Assembly (NCBI RefSeq): GCF_003261575.2
Contig: NZ_CP036175.1
Coordinates: forward strand, 5,952,001-6,016,000
DNA length: 64,000 bases
DNA from: Klebsiella huaxiensis
Lineage (GTDB): Bacteria > Pseudomonadota > Gammaproteobacteria > Enterobacterales > Enterobacteriaceae
Reading direction: 5' to 3'
Shown: piece by piece, positions 37,369-46,733 of the stretch
Layout of the letters: every line of letters starts with the position of its first letter
Position numbering within the stretch: the first letter of the stretch is position 1
Translations under genes and position numbers: made by a program
The notes under the pieces: generated by a model
The model's input: only the letters and a program-made list of their open reading frames with translations
Told to the model about the DNA's origin: nothing
Database searches by the model: none

Positions 37369-39196
37369 ATGCTGTCTCGTAATCTTTATCGAACAGGTTG
37401 GCTATTTTACCACGAACTGTCAGGTGTGAGGTGACCGGATATGACAATCCGACATCCCATAGGCTTACGCCACCCAGTTTAACGCGACTAGAGGAGCTTG
37501 TTGTCTCATCATAGTCGTTGTCATAGCGCTGACCCAGATATTGGTAAGCGATATTCCAGCCGAGGTCATAAACCTGCCCGGTGACTTCATACTTCACCTG
37601 CTGTTTCGCTCGGCGAGCAAGAACCTGGTTGGTTTCATCGTCACGAGGATCAGTATATTGCAGCGTCAGGTGATGCTCTACCGGGCCAGTCGTGATGTTC
37701 CCTGTCCACTCCAGACCTTTAATGGTGGCCGACTTCACGTTGATATACTGGTTGACGTTGTTCGCGCTTTTATAATCAATCAGGTTTTGAATTTCATAAT
37801 GGTATGCTGAGATTTTCCAATCCAGTGGCCCCGTAATCCCATCAATTCCCGCTTCCCACTGTTTAGACTCTTCCGGTTTTAGATCTGGGTTTGCTGCAAT
37901 ACCTGAATAATATTGCGATGCATAACGCGTCGCGCCGAATTGCTGCCCTAAAGATGGCGCCAGGAAGCTGGTACCATAAGAAAGCGTTGCGCGATAACCA
38001 TCAACAAATTCCCAGCCCACCGCAGTTTGCCACGTGCCGTGCCAGCCAAACTGCTCATCGTGATCTTCACGACCCGAGGCTTCCAGCGTGACGGTATCGA
38101 TCTGTTGCTGCCCGGTCAAATAAAGCCCTGTGGTGTCGCGTTTGTAGATATCAGATTTCGTCGTACTGCTGGAAGTCAGCTTTTCCTGTTTCCAGTCAAC
38201 ACCACCGCTCACTGAACCATGTCCTACTTCAAAGTTGTTACCCCACTGAATATAACGCTGTTCCATGTCATCCAGCGTAGCATCACCCGCATAGCGGCCA
38301 AGGTTGCTACTGTAGTTATAATTTTTAAGGTGCTGATAGTTCGCAATTAGCTGAGAGGAATAGATGCCCGAGTTATAACGCAGTCCAGTGTCCCAGGATT
38401 GGTTATAGTTCCGACCCTCGTCGTTACCAGCAGGAGAACCATACATCGTATCCTGATCATAATCGTTGTTAGTCGTGTATCCATAACCACGGAAGAAACC
38501 CGAAAAACTCTCGTCAAACTTGTGCTGTACGGCACCCCAGAACAGTTTGTTGCGATAACCATCGCGGTCGCTATCGCCGCTGTAAGGGGAATCTGGTTTG
38601 ACGTTAAAGCCCTTGGTCGTCTGATAGGCACCTGCCGCCGTCACCATCGTGTCGCCAAAACGTTTATTTACCGCTCCATCATAAGTCTGGTAGCCATTCG
38701 ACCCCATCCCGGCATTGATCTGCGCGTGTTCATCGTCACTCATGGTAATGATGTTGACCACACCGCCAATCGCCCCGGAACCGTAAACAGCAGAACGCGG
38801 CCCGCGGATGTATTCGATACGCTGCACCAGGGATACCGGAATCTGGCCAATGTCAATGGCGTTACCAATACCTGCCCGCGCCATTGGGATCCCATCAATC
38901 AGCACCAGCACATGACGTGCTTCCGTGCCGCGAACGTAGAGGGAAGAACTGCTCCCCATCCCGCCGGTCTGCGAAATATCCACCCCCGGCAGGCGACGCA
39001 TCACATCATTAAGATCTTTTGACTGCCAGCGCTGAATATCTTCCCGCGTAACAACATCCGTTGGCGCAAGGACCGTATTGACCGGCTGTTGAAAACGGTT
39101 TGCCGTCACCACTAACGTATCTGAATTGCTGTCTTGCGCCCAAGCGGAAAATGCCGTGACGGAGAGGGCCGTCATCAGCGAAGCCTTTTTAATCAT
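37313..39196 (-). CDS. btuB: TonB-dependent vitamin B12 outer-membrane receptor
   Basis: A 627-residue outer-membrane protein with a signal peptide (MIKKASLMTALSVTAFSAWA), TonB box DTLVVTA, plug domain with LPGVDISQ and YIRGPRSAVYGSGAIGGVVN, a 22-strand barrel and terminal Phe (YTLSGSYTF). ATG 39196 gives the E. coli-like start. It is 13 residues longer than E. coli BtuB (614), and the extracellular loops differ much more than the plug and C-terminus. Controlled by an upstream cobalamin riboswitch. Confidence 0.95.
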   Translation of the reverse strand: MIKKASLMTALSVTAFSAWAQDSNSDTLVVTANRFQQPVNTVLAPTDVVTREDIQRWQSKDLNDVMRRLPGVDISQTGGMGSSSSLYVRGTEARHVLVLIDGIPMARAGIGNAIDIGQIPVSLVQRIEYIRGPRSAVYGSGAIGGVVNIITMSDDEHAQINAGMGSNGYQTYDGAVNKRFGDTMVTAAGAYQTTKGFNVKPDSPYSGDSDRDGYRNKLFWGAVQHKFDESFSGFFRGYGYTTNNDYDQDTMYGSPAGNDEGRNYNQSWDTGLRYNSGIYSSQLIANYQHLKNYNYSSNLGRYAGDATLDDMEQRYIQWGNNFEVGHGSVSGGVDWKQEKLTSSSTTKSDIYKRDTTGLYLTGQQQIDTVTLEASGREDHDEQFGWHGTWQTAVGWEFVDGYRATLSYGTSFLAPSLGQQFGATRYASQYYSGIAANPDLKPEESKQWEAGIDGITGPLDWKISAYHYEIQNLIDYKSANNVNQYINVKSATIKGLEWTGNITTGPVEHHLTLQYTDPRDDETNQVLARRAKQQVKYEVTGQVYDLGWNIAYQYLGQRYDNDYDETTSSSSRVKLGGVSLWDVGLSYPVTSHLTVRGKIANLFDKDYETAYGYPTAGREYTLSGSYTF

Positions 39197-39224
39197 TTTA
39201 AAAGCATCCGTAATATACAAAGGA

Positions 39225-39436
39225 TGCCGCCGGCTACTATCAGTAGTACGCGATGATAGAAACCAAATGCGACGTGTTCCGGCAGGTCTTCGGGCTTGGG
39301 GTGTGTTATGGATGAAGACTTCCCGCTAAACCACCGCAGTGTCTGCATAATGCGCTCATCCCACTGTTCCTTACCGCTGCGCGTCAGCTCCAGATTTACA
39401 CTGGATTCCCTATTAACACATAGGACCGGTAACATG
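39225..39436 (-). promoter_or_regulatory. Cobalamin riboswitch upstream of btuB
   Basis: The minus strand carries the conserved parts of the E. coli btuB leader: CCGGTCCTATGTG, AATAGGGAATCCAGTG, GAGCTGACGCGCAGCGGTAA, then the B12 box region CAAGCCCGAAGACCTGCCGG and a closing GCCGGCGGCATCC before btuB. Adenosylcobalamin binding would block btuB translation. Confidence 0.92.
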
Positions 39437-39561
39437 ATGCTATAATTAGAAACATATAGATGTCCAGACTTCTATCGTTATATTTCTGAATATCATCAGA
39501 GCTGGACATCCCCGACACTTTCCCTACAATCCCCGCGTAATTATTTTATTCAGGATGCATC

Positions 39562-40662
39562 ATGACCCCCGAACACCTTCCTACCGAACAATATGAAGCG
39601 CAGCTGGCAGAAAAAGTCGTCCGTTTGCAGAAAATGATGGCCCCTTTTGCCGCCCCGGTTCCGGAAGTGTTTCGTTCACCGGTCAGCCACTATCGTATGC
39701 GCGCAGAATTCCGCATCTGGCACGATGGCGATGACCTGTACCACATCATGTTTGATCAGCAGACCAAATCCCGTATTCGCGTCGATACCTTCCCGGCGGC
39801 CAGCGAACTAATTAATCAGCTGATGACCGCCGTAATTGAGGGCGTGCGCGACAATCCGGTGCTACGCCATAAGCTGTTCCAGGTCGATTATCTGACCACG
39901 ATGAGCAATCAGGCCATCGTGTCGCTGCTGTACCATAAAAAGCTCGACGACGAGTGGCGTCAGCAAGCAGAAATCTTCCGCGATGCGCTACGCGCGCAAA
40001 ATCTGAACGTGCATCTGATTGGCCGCGCGACTAAGACCAAAATCGAGCTGGATCAGGACTATATAGATGAGCGTCTGCCGGTCGGCGGGCGTGAAATGGT
40101 CTATCGCCAGGTTGAGAATAGCTTCACCCAACCAAACGCGGCAATGAACATTCAGATGCTGGAATGGGCGGTCGAATCAACTAAAGGTGCAACCGGTGAT
40201 TTGCTTGAGCTGTATTGCGGTAACGGCAACTTTTCTCTAGCGCTGGCGCGGAATTTCGAACGCGTGCTGGCAACGGAGATTGCCAAACCGTCCGTGGCGG
40301 CGGCGCAATACAACATTGCGGCTAACCATATTGATAACGTGCAGATTATCCGTATGGCGGCAGAAGAGTTCACCCAGGCGATGAACGGCGTGCGGGAGTT
40401 TAACCGTCTGCAAGGTATTGATCTGAAAAGCTATCAGTGTGAGACGATTTTTGTCGATCCACCGCGCAGCGGGCTGGATAGTGAAACGGAGAAAATGGTG
40501 CAGGCCTATCCGCGGATCCTGTATATCTCCTGCAATCCAGAAACCTTATGCAAGAACCTGGAAACGCTCAATGAGACGCACGAAGTCACGCGCCTGGCGC
40601 TGTTCGATCAGTTTCCATATACCCATCATATGGAATGCGGCGTACTGTTAACGAAGAAGTAG
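39562..40662 (+). CDS. trmA: tRNA (uracil-5-)-methyltransferase
   Basis: A 366-residue SAM enzyme, the length of E. coli TrmA. LLELYCGNGNFSLALA is the SAM motif, FVDPPRSGLD and YISCNPETLCKNL hold the catalytic residues, including the nucleophile Cys. Makes m5U54 in tRNA. Divergent from btuB. Confidence 0.98.
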   Translation: MTPEHLPTEQYEAQLAEKVVRLQKMMAPFAAPVPEVFRSPVSHYRMRAEFRIWHDGDDLYHIMFDQQTKSRIRVDTFPAASELINQLMTAVIEGVRDNPVLRHKLFQVDYLTTMSNQAIVSLLYHKKLDDEWRQQAEIFRDALRAQNLNVHLIGRATKTKIELDQDYIDERLPVGGREMVYRQVENSFTQPNAAMNIQMLEWAVESTKGATGDLLELYCGNGNFSLALARNFERVLATEIAKPSVAAAQYNIAANHIDNVQIIRMAAEEFTQAMNGVREFNRLQGIDLKSYQCETIFVDPPRSGLDSETEKMVQAYPRILYISCNPETLCKNLETLNETHEVTRLALFDQFPYTHHMECGVLLTKK

Positions 40663-40672
40663 ATGTCAGTAA

Positions 40673-40697
40673 CCCGGCAACATCATGGTTGCCGGGA
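40673..40697. terminator. Hairpin between trmA and yijD
   Basis: CCCGGCAAC and GTTGCCGGG around a 6-base loop, followed by AAAA. Serves two converging genes. Confidence 0.65.
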
Positions 40698-40710
40698 AAA
40701 TTCAGCAGAA

Positions 40711-41070
40711 TTACTCTGCAGCCGCGTTCTTGCGGTTACGCATCTTATAGCCAATCCAGAACACCATAATCACCGACAGTACGGCCGGGAAGAAGTTAGA
40801 ACCGATGTCCGGATATTCCGCACGCACCACGGTGCTATAAAGCAGCACGCCAAGAATGAAACACGCGGCGGCCAGCCCCGGTAACCCCACGGGCATACTG
40901 CGGTTTTGATAGCGCTGATGCAGACAGTAAACCGTCAGCACTAACGATAAAATCGGGAAAACAGAAAATGAGACTACTGAGCTGAACAGCGCAGCGAAGG
41001 TTCCATTAATGGATAACCCTGCGATCAGCGCCAGCAGCAGCGTACCTTTATCTTGAACTGAGTGTTTCAT
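40711..41070 (-). CDS. yijD: YijD family inner-membrane protein (DUF1422)
   Basis: A 119-residue protein with four hydrophobic segments and a basic C-terminus (KMRNRKNAAAE), matching E. coli YijD in size and position. Function unknown. Start overlaps the fabR stop by 4 bases. Confidence 0.93.
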   Translation of the reverse strand: MKHSVQDKGTLLLALIAGLSINGTFAALFSSVVSFSVFPILSLVLTVYCLHQRYQNRSMPVGLPGLAAACFILGVLLYSTVVRAEYPDIGSNFFPAVLSVIMVFWIGYKMRNRKNAAAE

Positions 41071-41717
41071 TGCTCGTCCTTCACGTTATTCGGAATGATT
41101 TGATTTTTTTCTTGTTCACGGCGATACCAATAATACGCGCCTTTCGAGATCATTCTGAGCTGGAGTACCAGTCGCTCTTCAAGCTGTCGACGCAATTCCG
41201 GGCTTACATCCAGAGCCTCGGCGCCAGCACTAAATACGATGGTGACCATAGCTTCAGCCTGCGCTTCAGTAAAGGCGCGCGGCATGTGGTTTTCGATTTC
41301 TAAATAGTCAGCAAGTTCCGCGATAAAATGCTGAATTTCGCGGGCGACTGCGGCACGAAACGCGGCGGACGTACCGGAGCGCTCACGCAACAGCAGACGG
41401 AAGGCATTTGGGTTATTGCCGATGAACTCCATAAAGGTAGAAACAGAAGTGCGAATCACACTGCCGCCTTTAGCAATACGCTGTCGCGCCTGGCGCATCA
41501 GCTGGCGTAGCATAAGCCCGCTTTCATCTACCATCGTCAGACCGAGTTCATCGACGTCACGAAAATGTCGATAGAAGGACGTCGGGGCAATCCCCGCTTC
41601 CCGCGCAACTTCACGCAGGCTCAAGCTGGCAAAACTCCGTTCAGCACTTAGCTGGCTAAATGCGGCTTCCACCAGCGAACGCCGGGTTTTTTCTTTTTGT
41701 TGCGCTCTTACGCCCAT
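41067..41717 (-). CDS. fabR: HTH-type repressor of unsaturated fatty acid synthesis
   Basis: A 216-residue TetR-family protein almost identical to E. coli FabR (MGVRAQQKEKTRRSLVEAAF, then REVAREAGIAPTSFYRHF in the helix-turn-helix). Represses fabA and fabB according to the acyl-ACP/CoA pool. ATG 41717 is used in place of GTG 41720. Co-transcribed with yijD. Confidence 0.96.
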   Translation of the reverse strand: MGVRAQQKEKTRRSLVEAAFSQLSAERSFASLSLREVAREAGIAPTSFYRHFRDVDELGLTMVDESGLMLRQLMRQARQRIAKGGSVIRTSVSTFMEFIGNNPNAFRLLLRERSGTSAAFRAAVAREIQHFIAELADYLEIENHMPRAFTEAQAEAMVTIVFSAGAEALDVSPELRRQLEERLVLQLRMISKGAYYWYRREQEKNQIIPNNVKDEQ

Positions 41718-41916
41718 CACGTTGTCTGAATCCTTCCAAAGGCCCTGTCGGCACTATACCAGAGATTAGAACTAATCGGTTTACACTGGATTGTGAATGA
41801 TTGTTTACGAGCTGTTTCTGCTTTTATGACGCAAAAAAGCACAACGATAATTGGGTTAAAGCTCACCGAATGTTATCATCGTGTTTATTTTATGTATAAA
41901 ACAGGTGAGTAATGCC

Positions 41917-43317
41917 ATGTCACACTCTTGGGATTATGATGCAATTGTGATTGGTTCAGGCCCTGGCGGAGAAGGTGCTGCTATGGGGCTGGTGAAACAG
42001 GGAGCACGCGTTGCCGTCATTGAGCGCTACCATAACGTCGGCGGCGGTTGTACCCACTGGGGCACCATCCCATCGAAAGCCCTCCGCCATGCCGTTAGCC
42101 GTATTATCGAATTTAACCAGAACCCTCTCTACAGCGACCATTCCCGTCTTCTTCGTTCTTCCTTCGCCGACATTCTGAACCATGCCGACAGCGTCATTAA
42201 CCAGCAAACCCATATGCGTCAGGGTTTCTATGAGCGCAACCACTGTGAAATCCTGCAGGGCAATGCGCACTTTGTCGATGAACACACGCTTGCGCTTGAA
42301 TGCCACGACGGCACCGTCGAGACAGTCACGGCGGAAAAATTCGTCATTGCCTGCGGTTCACGTCCCTACCACCCTGCGGATGTCGATTTCTCACACCCGC
42401 GCGTTTATGACAGCGACTCGATCCTCAGCCTGCACCATGAACCACGGCATGTGATCATCTATGGCGCCGGAGTGATCGGCTGCGAATATGCATCGATCTT
42501 CCGCGGTATGGAAGTCAAAGTCGATCTGATCAACACCCGCGATCGCCTGCTGGCGTTTCTCGATCAAGAGATGTCCGACTCGCTCTCCTATCACTTCTGG
42601 AACAGCGGCGTGGTGATTCGTCACAATGAAGAGTACGAGAAAATTGAAGGTGTTGACGACGGCGTCATCATGCATCTGAAATCCGGCAAAAAGTTGAAAG
42701 CGGACTGCCTGCTGTATGCCAACGGCCGCACCGGGAATACCGACTCGCTGGCGCTGGAAAACATCGGCCTGCAAACCGATAGCCGCGGTCAGCTGAAGGT
42801 CAACAGTATGTATCAAACCGCCCTGCCGCATATTTATGCCGTAGGTGATGTGATTGGCTATCCGAGCCTGGCATCCGCCGCTTACGATCAGGGGCGTATC
42901 GCTGCCCAGGCGCTGGTCAAAGGTGAAGCCTCCGCGCATTTAATTGAAGATATCCCTACCGGAATTTACACCATTCCGGAAATCAGCTCCGTCGGCAAAA
43001 CCGAACAGCAGCTCACGTCCATGAAGGTGCCTTATGAGGTGGGACGCGCGCAGTTCAAACATCTGGCACGGGCGCAAATTGTCGGCATGAGCGTTGGGAC
43101 GCTAAAGATCCTGTTTCATCGCGAGACGAAAGAGATCCTCGGCATTCATTGCTTTGGCGAGCGCGCGGCCGAAATTATTCACATCGGCCAGGCGATTATG
43201 GAGCAGAAAGGTGGTGGTAACACCATTGAGTACTTCGTTAACACCACCTTTAACTACCCGACAATGGCAGAAGCCTATCGGGTAGCCGCGTTGAATGGCT
43301 TAAACCGCCTGTTTTAA
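41917..43317 (+). CDS. sthA: Soluble pyridine nucleotide transhydrogenase
   Basis: A 466-residue flavoprotein, the length of E. coli SthA (UdhA). FAD motif GSGPGGEGAAMG, NAD motif YGAGVIGCEYASIF, and GGGCTHWGTIPSKAL, where the second redox Cys of lipoamide dehydrogenases is absent as expected for SthA. Moves electrons from NADPH to NAD+. ATG 41917 gives the E. coli-like start. Its 3' end overlaps oxyR by 18 bases, tail to tail. Confidence 0.97.
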   Translation: MSHSWDYDAIVIGSGPGGEGAAMGLVKQGARVAVIERYHNVGGGCTHWGTIPSKALRHAVSRIIEFNQNPLYSDHSRLLRSSFADILNHADSVINQQTHMRQGFYERNHCEILQGNAHFVDEHTLALECHDGTVETVTAEKFVIACGSRPYHPADVDFSHPRVYDSDSILSLHHEPRHVIIYGAGVIGCEYASIFRGMEVKVDLINTRDRLLAFLDQEMSDSLSYHFWNSGVVIRHNEEYEKIEGVDDGVIMHLKSGKKLKADCLLYANGRTGNTDSLALENIGLQTDSRGQLKVNSMYQTALPHIYAVGDVIGYPSLASAAYDQGRIAAQALVKGEASAHLIEDIPTGIYTIPEISSVGKTEQQLTSMKVPYEVGRAQFKHLARAQIVGMSVGTLKILFHRETKEILGIHCFGERAAEIIHIGQAIMEQKGGGNTIEYFVNTTFNYPTMAEAYRVAALNGLNRLF

Positions 43318-44217
43318 CGCTGTATCGAAATGGCCATCCATCTTACCGCGGATGGCCTCCGCCAGATGTTCATAGCGGCTACGCAGCGGCGAACCAGGAC
43401 GATAAACCAGCCCGACGGTACGCCGTGGTTCCGGCTTAATGCACGGCACATAGACGACACCATCGCGTTTTCTCTCCTGCGGCACGGCAAGGGCAGGCAG
43501 CAGGGTTATACCGCTACCGGCAGCTACCATGTTACGCAGCGTTTCGAGACTGGTCGCCCGAAAATGGGTATCTTCATCAGCACCAGCTTCAAAACAAAAA
43601 CCCATCGCCTGATCGCGCAGACAGTGGCCATCTTCCAGCATCAGCAGCTTTTCCCCAGCCAGTTCCGACATCGGCACACGGTCACGGTTCGCCCATGGGT
43701 GATCTTCGTAGATAGCCAGCAGCATCGGCTCATCAAATAGCGGTACCTCAATAAAGGCTTCGCTCTCTTTGACCAATGCCAGAATCGCGCAGTCAAGCTT
43801 ACCGCTGTCGAGTTGCGCTAGCAGCTGATGGGTTTGCGCTTCATGCAGATACATTTCCAGCTTTGGAAAGGTCTGGTGCAGCATCGGGATAATCAGTGGC
43901 AACAGATAAGGCCCAATTGTCGGGATCAGGCCAATATGCAGCGGCCCGGACATGGACTCTCCCTGTTGGCTTGCCATTTCCTTGAGCACTTTGACTTCGC
44001 GTAACACAGTACGCGCCTGGTCCACCAGCAACAGCCCGGCCTGGGTGAACAGAACCTTACGACTGGTGCGCTCCAGCAACATGACGCCAAGCTCATCCTC
44101 CAGCTTACGGATTTGTCCGCTGAGAGTGGGTTGGCTAACGTGGCAGGAGTCTGCCGCACGCCGGAAGTGGCGATGTTCGGCTAGCGCTACCAGGTATTCA
44201 AGATCGCGAATATTCAT
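43300..44217 (-). CDS. oxyR: Hydrogen peroxide-sensing regulator OxyR
   Basis: A 305-residue LysR protein, same length as E. coli OxyR. The redox pair is seen in DGHCLRDQAMGFCFEAG (Cys199 and Cys208 in E. coli numbering). N-terminal MNIRDLEYLVALAEHRHFRRA. Activates peroxide defence genes and the divergent oxyS. Confidence 0.98.
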   Translation of the reverse strand: MNIRDLEYLVALAEHRHFRRAADSCHVSQPTLSGQIRKLEDELGVMLLERTSRKVLFTQAGLLLVDQARTVLREVKVLKEMASQQGESMSGPLHIGLIPTIGPYLLPLIIPMLHQTFPKLEMYLHEAQTHQLLAQLDSGKLDCAILALVKESEAFIEVPLFDEPMLLAIYEDHPWANRDRVPMSELAGEKLLMLEDGHCLRDQAMGFCFEAGADEDTHFRATSLETLRNMVAAGSGITLLPALAVPQERKRDGVVYVPCIKPEPRRTVGLVYRPGSPLRSRYEHLAEAIRGKMDGHFDTALKQAV

Positions 44218-44237
44218 TATTCATCCTCCATTGCCAC

Positions 44238-44286
44238 GATAGTCCATGGCGATAGATAGAATAGCAATGAACGATTATCCCTATCA
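44238..44286. promoter_or_regulatory. OxyR binding region between oxyR and oxyS
   Basis: Four ATAG/CTAT elements at roughly 10-bp steps (GATAG near 44238, GATAGATAG from 44251, ATAG 44261, CTATC 44281), the OxyR tetramer pattern. Confidence 0.7.
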
Positions 44287-44312
44287 AGTTTTCTGTTCAA
44301 TAATAAACCCAC

Positions 44313-44418
44313 AAACGAGGCAAACCTCTGAAAATCATTGAACTGCCTCATAGATTCTCTCTACCCGGATAACTAAAGCCAACGTGAACTTTTGCGGACC
44401 TTGTGTCCGCTTTTTTTT
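44313..44418 (+). ncRNA. oxyS: OxyS small regulatory RNA
   Basis: The 3' half reads GGATAACTAAAGCCAACGTG, then AACTTTTGCGGAC-loop-GTCCGC and eight T, nearly the same as E. coli OxyS. The 5' half differs: a GAGGCA...TGCCTC stem replaces the E. coli first stem-loop. A TAATAAA -10 element at about 44300 sets the start near 44313, giving about 106 nt (E. coli 109). Peroxide-induced Hfq-binding regulator. Confidence 0.85.
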
Positions 44419-44422
44419 GCAT

Positions 44423-44447
44423 AAAAAAGCCCGGGGGTTACCCGAGC
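44423..44447 (-). terminator. Terminator of the argCBH operon
   Basis: Minus strand GCTCGGG-TAACC-CCCGGGC type stem followed by six T residues. Lies 40 bases past the argH stop. Confidence 0.8.
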
Positions 44448-44486
44448 TTCGTTTACTCACCGCCTCAACATCAGCGTGGCTGACAT

Positions 44487-45860
44487 TTAAATCAAACGCT
44501 GTTTGGCATCAGCAATAGCCTGAGCAACCTGTAGCGGTGAGACACCACCTTTAGCCGCTCGCTTATCAAGGCACGATTGCAACGACAGTATCGGATAGAC
44601 GTCATCGGCGATCACGCTGCTAAATTTCTGCAAATCGACCAGAGGCAAATCTTCCAGCGGTTTACCCTGAGCGATGGCTTCGACCACCGCTTCACCGACA
44701 ATATGGTGCGCTTCACGGAACGGTACGCCTTTGGCGACCAGATAATCCGCCAGCTCGGTCGCGTTCGCATAACCCTGCTGCGCGGCTTCTTCACAACGCG
44801 GACGTTTCACCTGAATACCATCAAGTACCAGCGCCGCCATATGCAGGCAGTCCAGCCAGGTATCCAGCGCATCGAACAGCCCTTCTTTGTCTTCCTGCAT
44901 ATCTTTGTTATATGCCAGCGGCAGACCTTTCAGGGTCATCATCATGCCGGTCAGCGCGCCCTGTACGCGGCCACATTTACCGCGGATCAGCTCCAGCGCA
45001 TCCGGGTTTTTCTTTTGCGGCATTAACGATGAGCCAGAAGTCACGCGATCGGACAGCTCGACAAAGCCCGCTTCGCCGGCATTAAAGAAAATCAGGTCTT
45101 CAGCAAAACGCGACAGGTGGACCATACCGATTGAGGCGTCGGACAACAGTTCCAGGACATGATCGCGGTCAGAGACGCTATCCAGGCTGTTACGAGTGGC
45201 TGAAGCAAAGCCCAGCCAGCCAGCCAGCTGTTCACGATCGATTTCATAAGCCGTACCCGCCAACGCGCCGCACCCCAGCGGGCTGACGTCCAGACGCTTC
45301 AACGCATCCTGCAGACGGCTTTCGTCACGCGCCAGCATTTCGACGTAGGCCAGACACCAGTGAGCGAAAGTCACCGGCTGCGCACGCTGCAGGTGGGTAT
45401 AGCCCGGCATCACTGCGTCCTGATTGTTCTGCGCAGTCTCAACCAGCGCGCTCTGCAGCTGACGATTCGCTGACAGCAGTTCCACGACGGTATCTTTGCA
45501 CCACAGCTTCAGGTCAGTCGCGACCTGGTCATTACGACTGCGCCCGGTATGCAGCTTTTTCCCCAGTTGACCCACTTTGTCAATCAGCTTGCCTTCGACC
45601 CAGCTGTGAATATCTTCCGCATCGCTTTCGAGGATCTGCTGCGGATTGGCCCGCACTTCTTCCAACAGAATATTCAGCGCCTCTTCCAGTTGCAGCTGTT
45701 CATCAGCGGTCAATACGCCAACCGTCACTAGCGCTTTGGACCAGGCTACAGAGCCAACGATATCCTGCTCCGCCAGACGATAATCAAAGCGCAAAGAGTC
45801 GTTGAACTGTTTGAACCGCTGATCCGCTGCCTGAGTAAAACGCCCGCCCCAAAGTGCCAT
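44487..45860 (-). CDS. argH: Argininosuccinate lyase
   Basis: A 457-residue fumarase/aspartase superfamily protein, E. coli length. Signature loop GSSLMPQKKNPD, N-terminal MALWGGRFTQAADQ. Cleaves argininosuccinate to arginine and fumarate. Last gene of argCBH. Confidence 0.98.
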   Translation of the reverse strand: MALWGGRFTQAADQRFKQFNDSLRFDYRLAEQDIVGSVAWSKALVTVGVLTADEQLQLEEALNILLEEVRANPQQILESDAEDIHSWVEGKLIDKVGQLGKKLHTGRSRNDQVATDLKLWCKDTVVELLSANRQLQSALVETAQNNQDAVMPGYTHLQRAQPVTFAHWCLAYVEMLARDESRLQDALKRLDVSPLGCGALAGTAYEIDREQLAGWLGFASATRNSLDSVSDRDHVLELLSDASIGMVHLSRFAEDLIFFNAGEAGFVELSDRVTSGSSLMPQKKNPDALELIRGKCGRVQGALTGMMMTLKGLPLAYNKDMQEDKEGLFDALDTWLDCLHMAALVLDGIQVKRPRCEEAAQQGYANATELADYLVAKGVPFREAHHIVGEAVVEAIAQGKPLEDLPLVDLQKFSSVIADDVYPILSLQSCLDKRAAKGGVSPLQVAQAIADAKQRLI

Positions 45861-45889
45861 AACATGCTTCCTTTATTCGTTAGTTCCGC

Positions 45890-45942
45890 CGGATTAACCG
45901 GCCTACAGTCTTGTAGGCCCGGCAAGCAAAACGCCGCCAGGC
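45890..45942. repeat. REP-like palindrome between argB and argH
   Basis: CCGGCCTACAG...TGTAGGCCCGG hairpin followed by AAAACGCCGCCAGGC, the sequence style of enterobacterial REP/BIME elements. Confidence 0.65.
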
Positions 45943-45950
45943 ATAAAATA

Positions 45951-46727
45951 TTAAGCCAGAATGCGTGTACCGATCGATGTTCCGTTAAACAGCGCTGGCA
46001 GCTGTTCAGCATGACGCCAGGAGGCGATATCCACCGGGCGACCTAACGTGCGTGCCGCATCCAGAGCCGCATTCACTTTGACGATCATCCCGTCGGTGAT
46101 AATGCCCTGCTCAATCAGCTGTTCTGCCTTCGCCGCAGTCATCTCGGCAATGCGCTGACCTTTGCCGTCGAGAATACCGCTCACATCAGACAGCAGAATC
46201 AGGTCTGCGCCGAGCGTTGCCGCCAGCGCGGTAGCCGCCTGGTCAGCATTCACGTTCATCAGTTGGCCTTCATCAGTCACGCCGATAGAGCTGACAACCG
46301 GCAAATAGCCGCCCACCAGCAGTGTGTTAATTAGCGCCGGAGAGCCCGGCTGAGCGAAGCCGACATGGCCGAGTTCTTTATCAAGCTGAGTCACTTTAAC
46401 GCTATCGCCATCGCCAAGAAACAGCCCTACAAAAGGCAGGCTGTGCTTTTTCGCCCACGCCAGCAGCGTCTTATTGGCAGTCCCCGCCAGCGCACCGGTG
46501 ATAATGTCGATTTGATCCGCAGGGGTCACTCGCAGACCGTTTTTCTTATTCACTGGCAGATTAAGCTGCTTCATCAGTTCATCCACCACGCAGCCGCCGC
46601 CGTGGACAATAATCAGCGGACGCTGATGCGTCTCGCGATAATTCACCAGCGCGGTAAACAGGCGCTCCAACGCTTCTTCGCTATCCAGCAGGACGCCGCC
46701 GAGTTTGATAATTAAAGGATTCATCAT
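45951..46727 (-). CDS. argB: Acetylglutamate kinase
   Basis: A 258-residue amino acid kinase family protein. IIKLGGVLLDSEEAL at the start, IVHGGGCVVDELM for substrate, and NVNADQAATALAATLGADL. Phosphorylates N-acetylglutamate. ATG 46727 fits the E. coli start. Confidence 0.98.
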   Translation of the reverse strand: MMNPLIIKLGGVLLDSEEALERLFTALVNYRETHQRPLIIVHGGGCVVDELMKQLNLPVNKKNGLRVTPADQIDIITGALAGTANKTLLAWAKKHSLPFVGLFLGDGDSVKVTQLDKELGHVGFAQPGSPALINTLLVGGYLPVVSSIGVTDEGQLMNVNADQAATALAATLGADLILLSDVSGILDGKGQRIAEMTAAKAEQLIEQGIITDGMIVKVNAALDAARTLGRPVDIASWRHAEQLPALFNGTSIGTRILA

Positions 46728-46733
46728 CACACC

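Noticed and set aside
38399..39022. 207-codon frame opposite btuB
   Set aside because: Antisense to a clear BtuB plug/barrel sequence; composition follows the btuB codon pattern.
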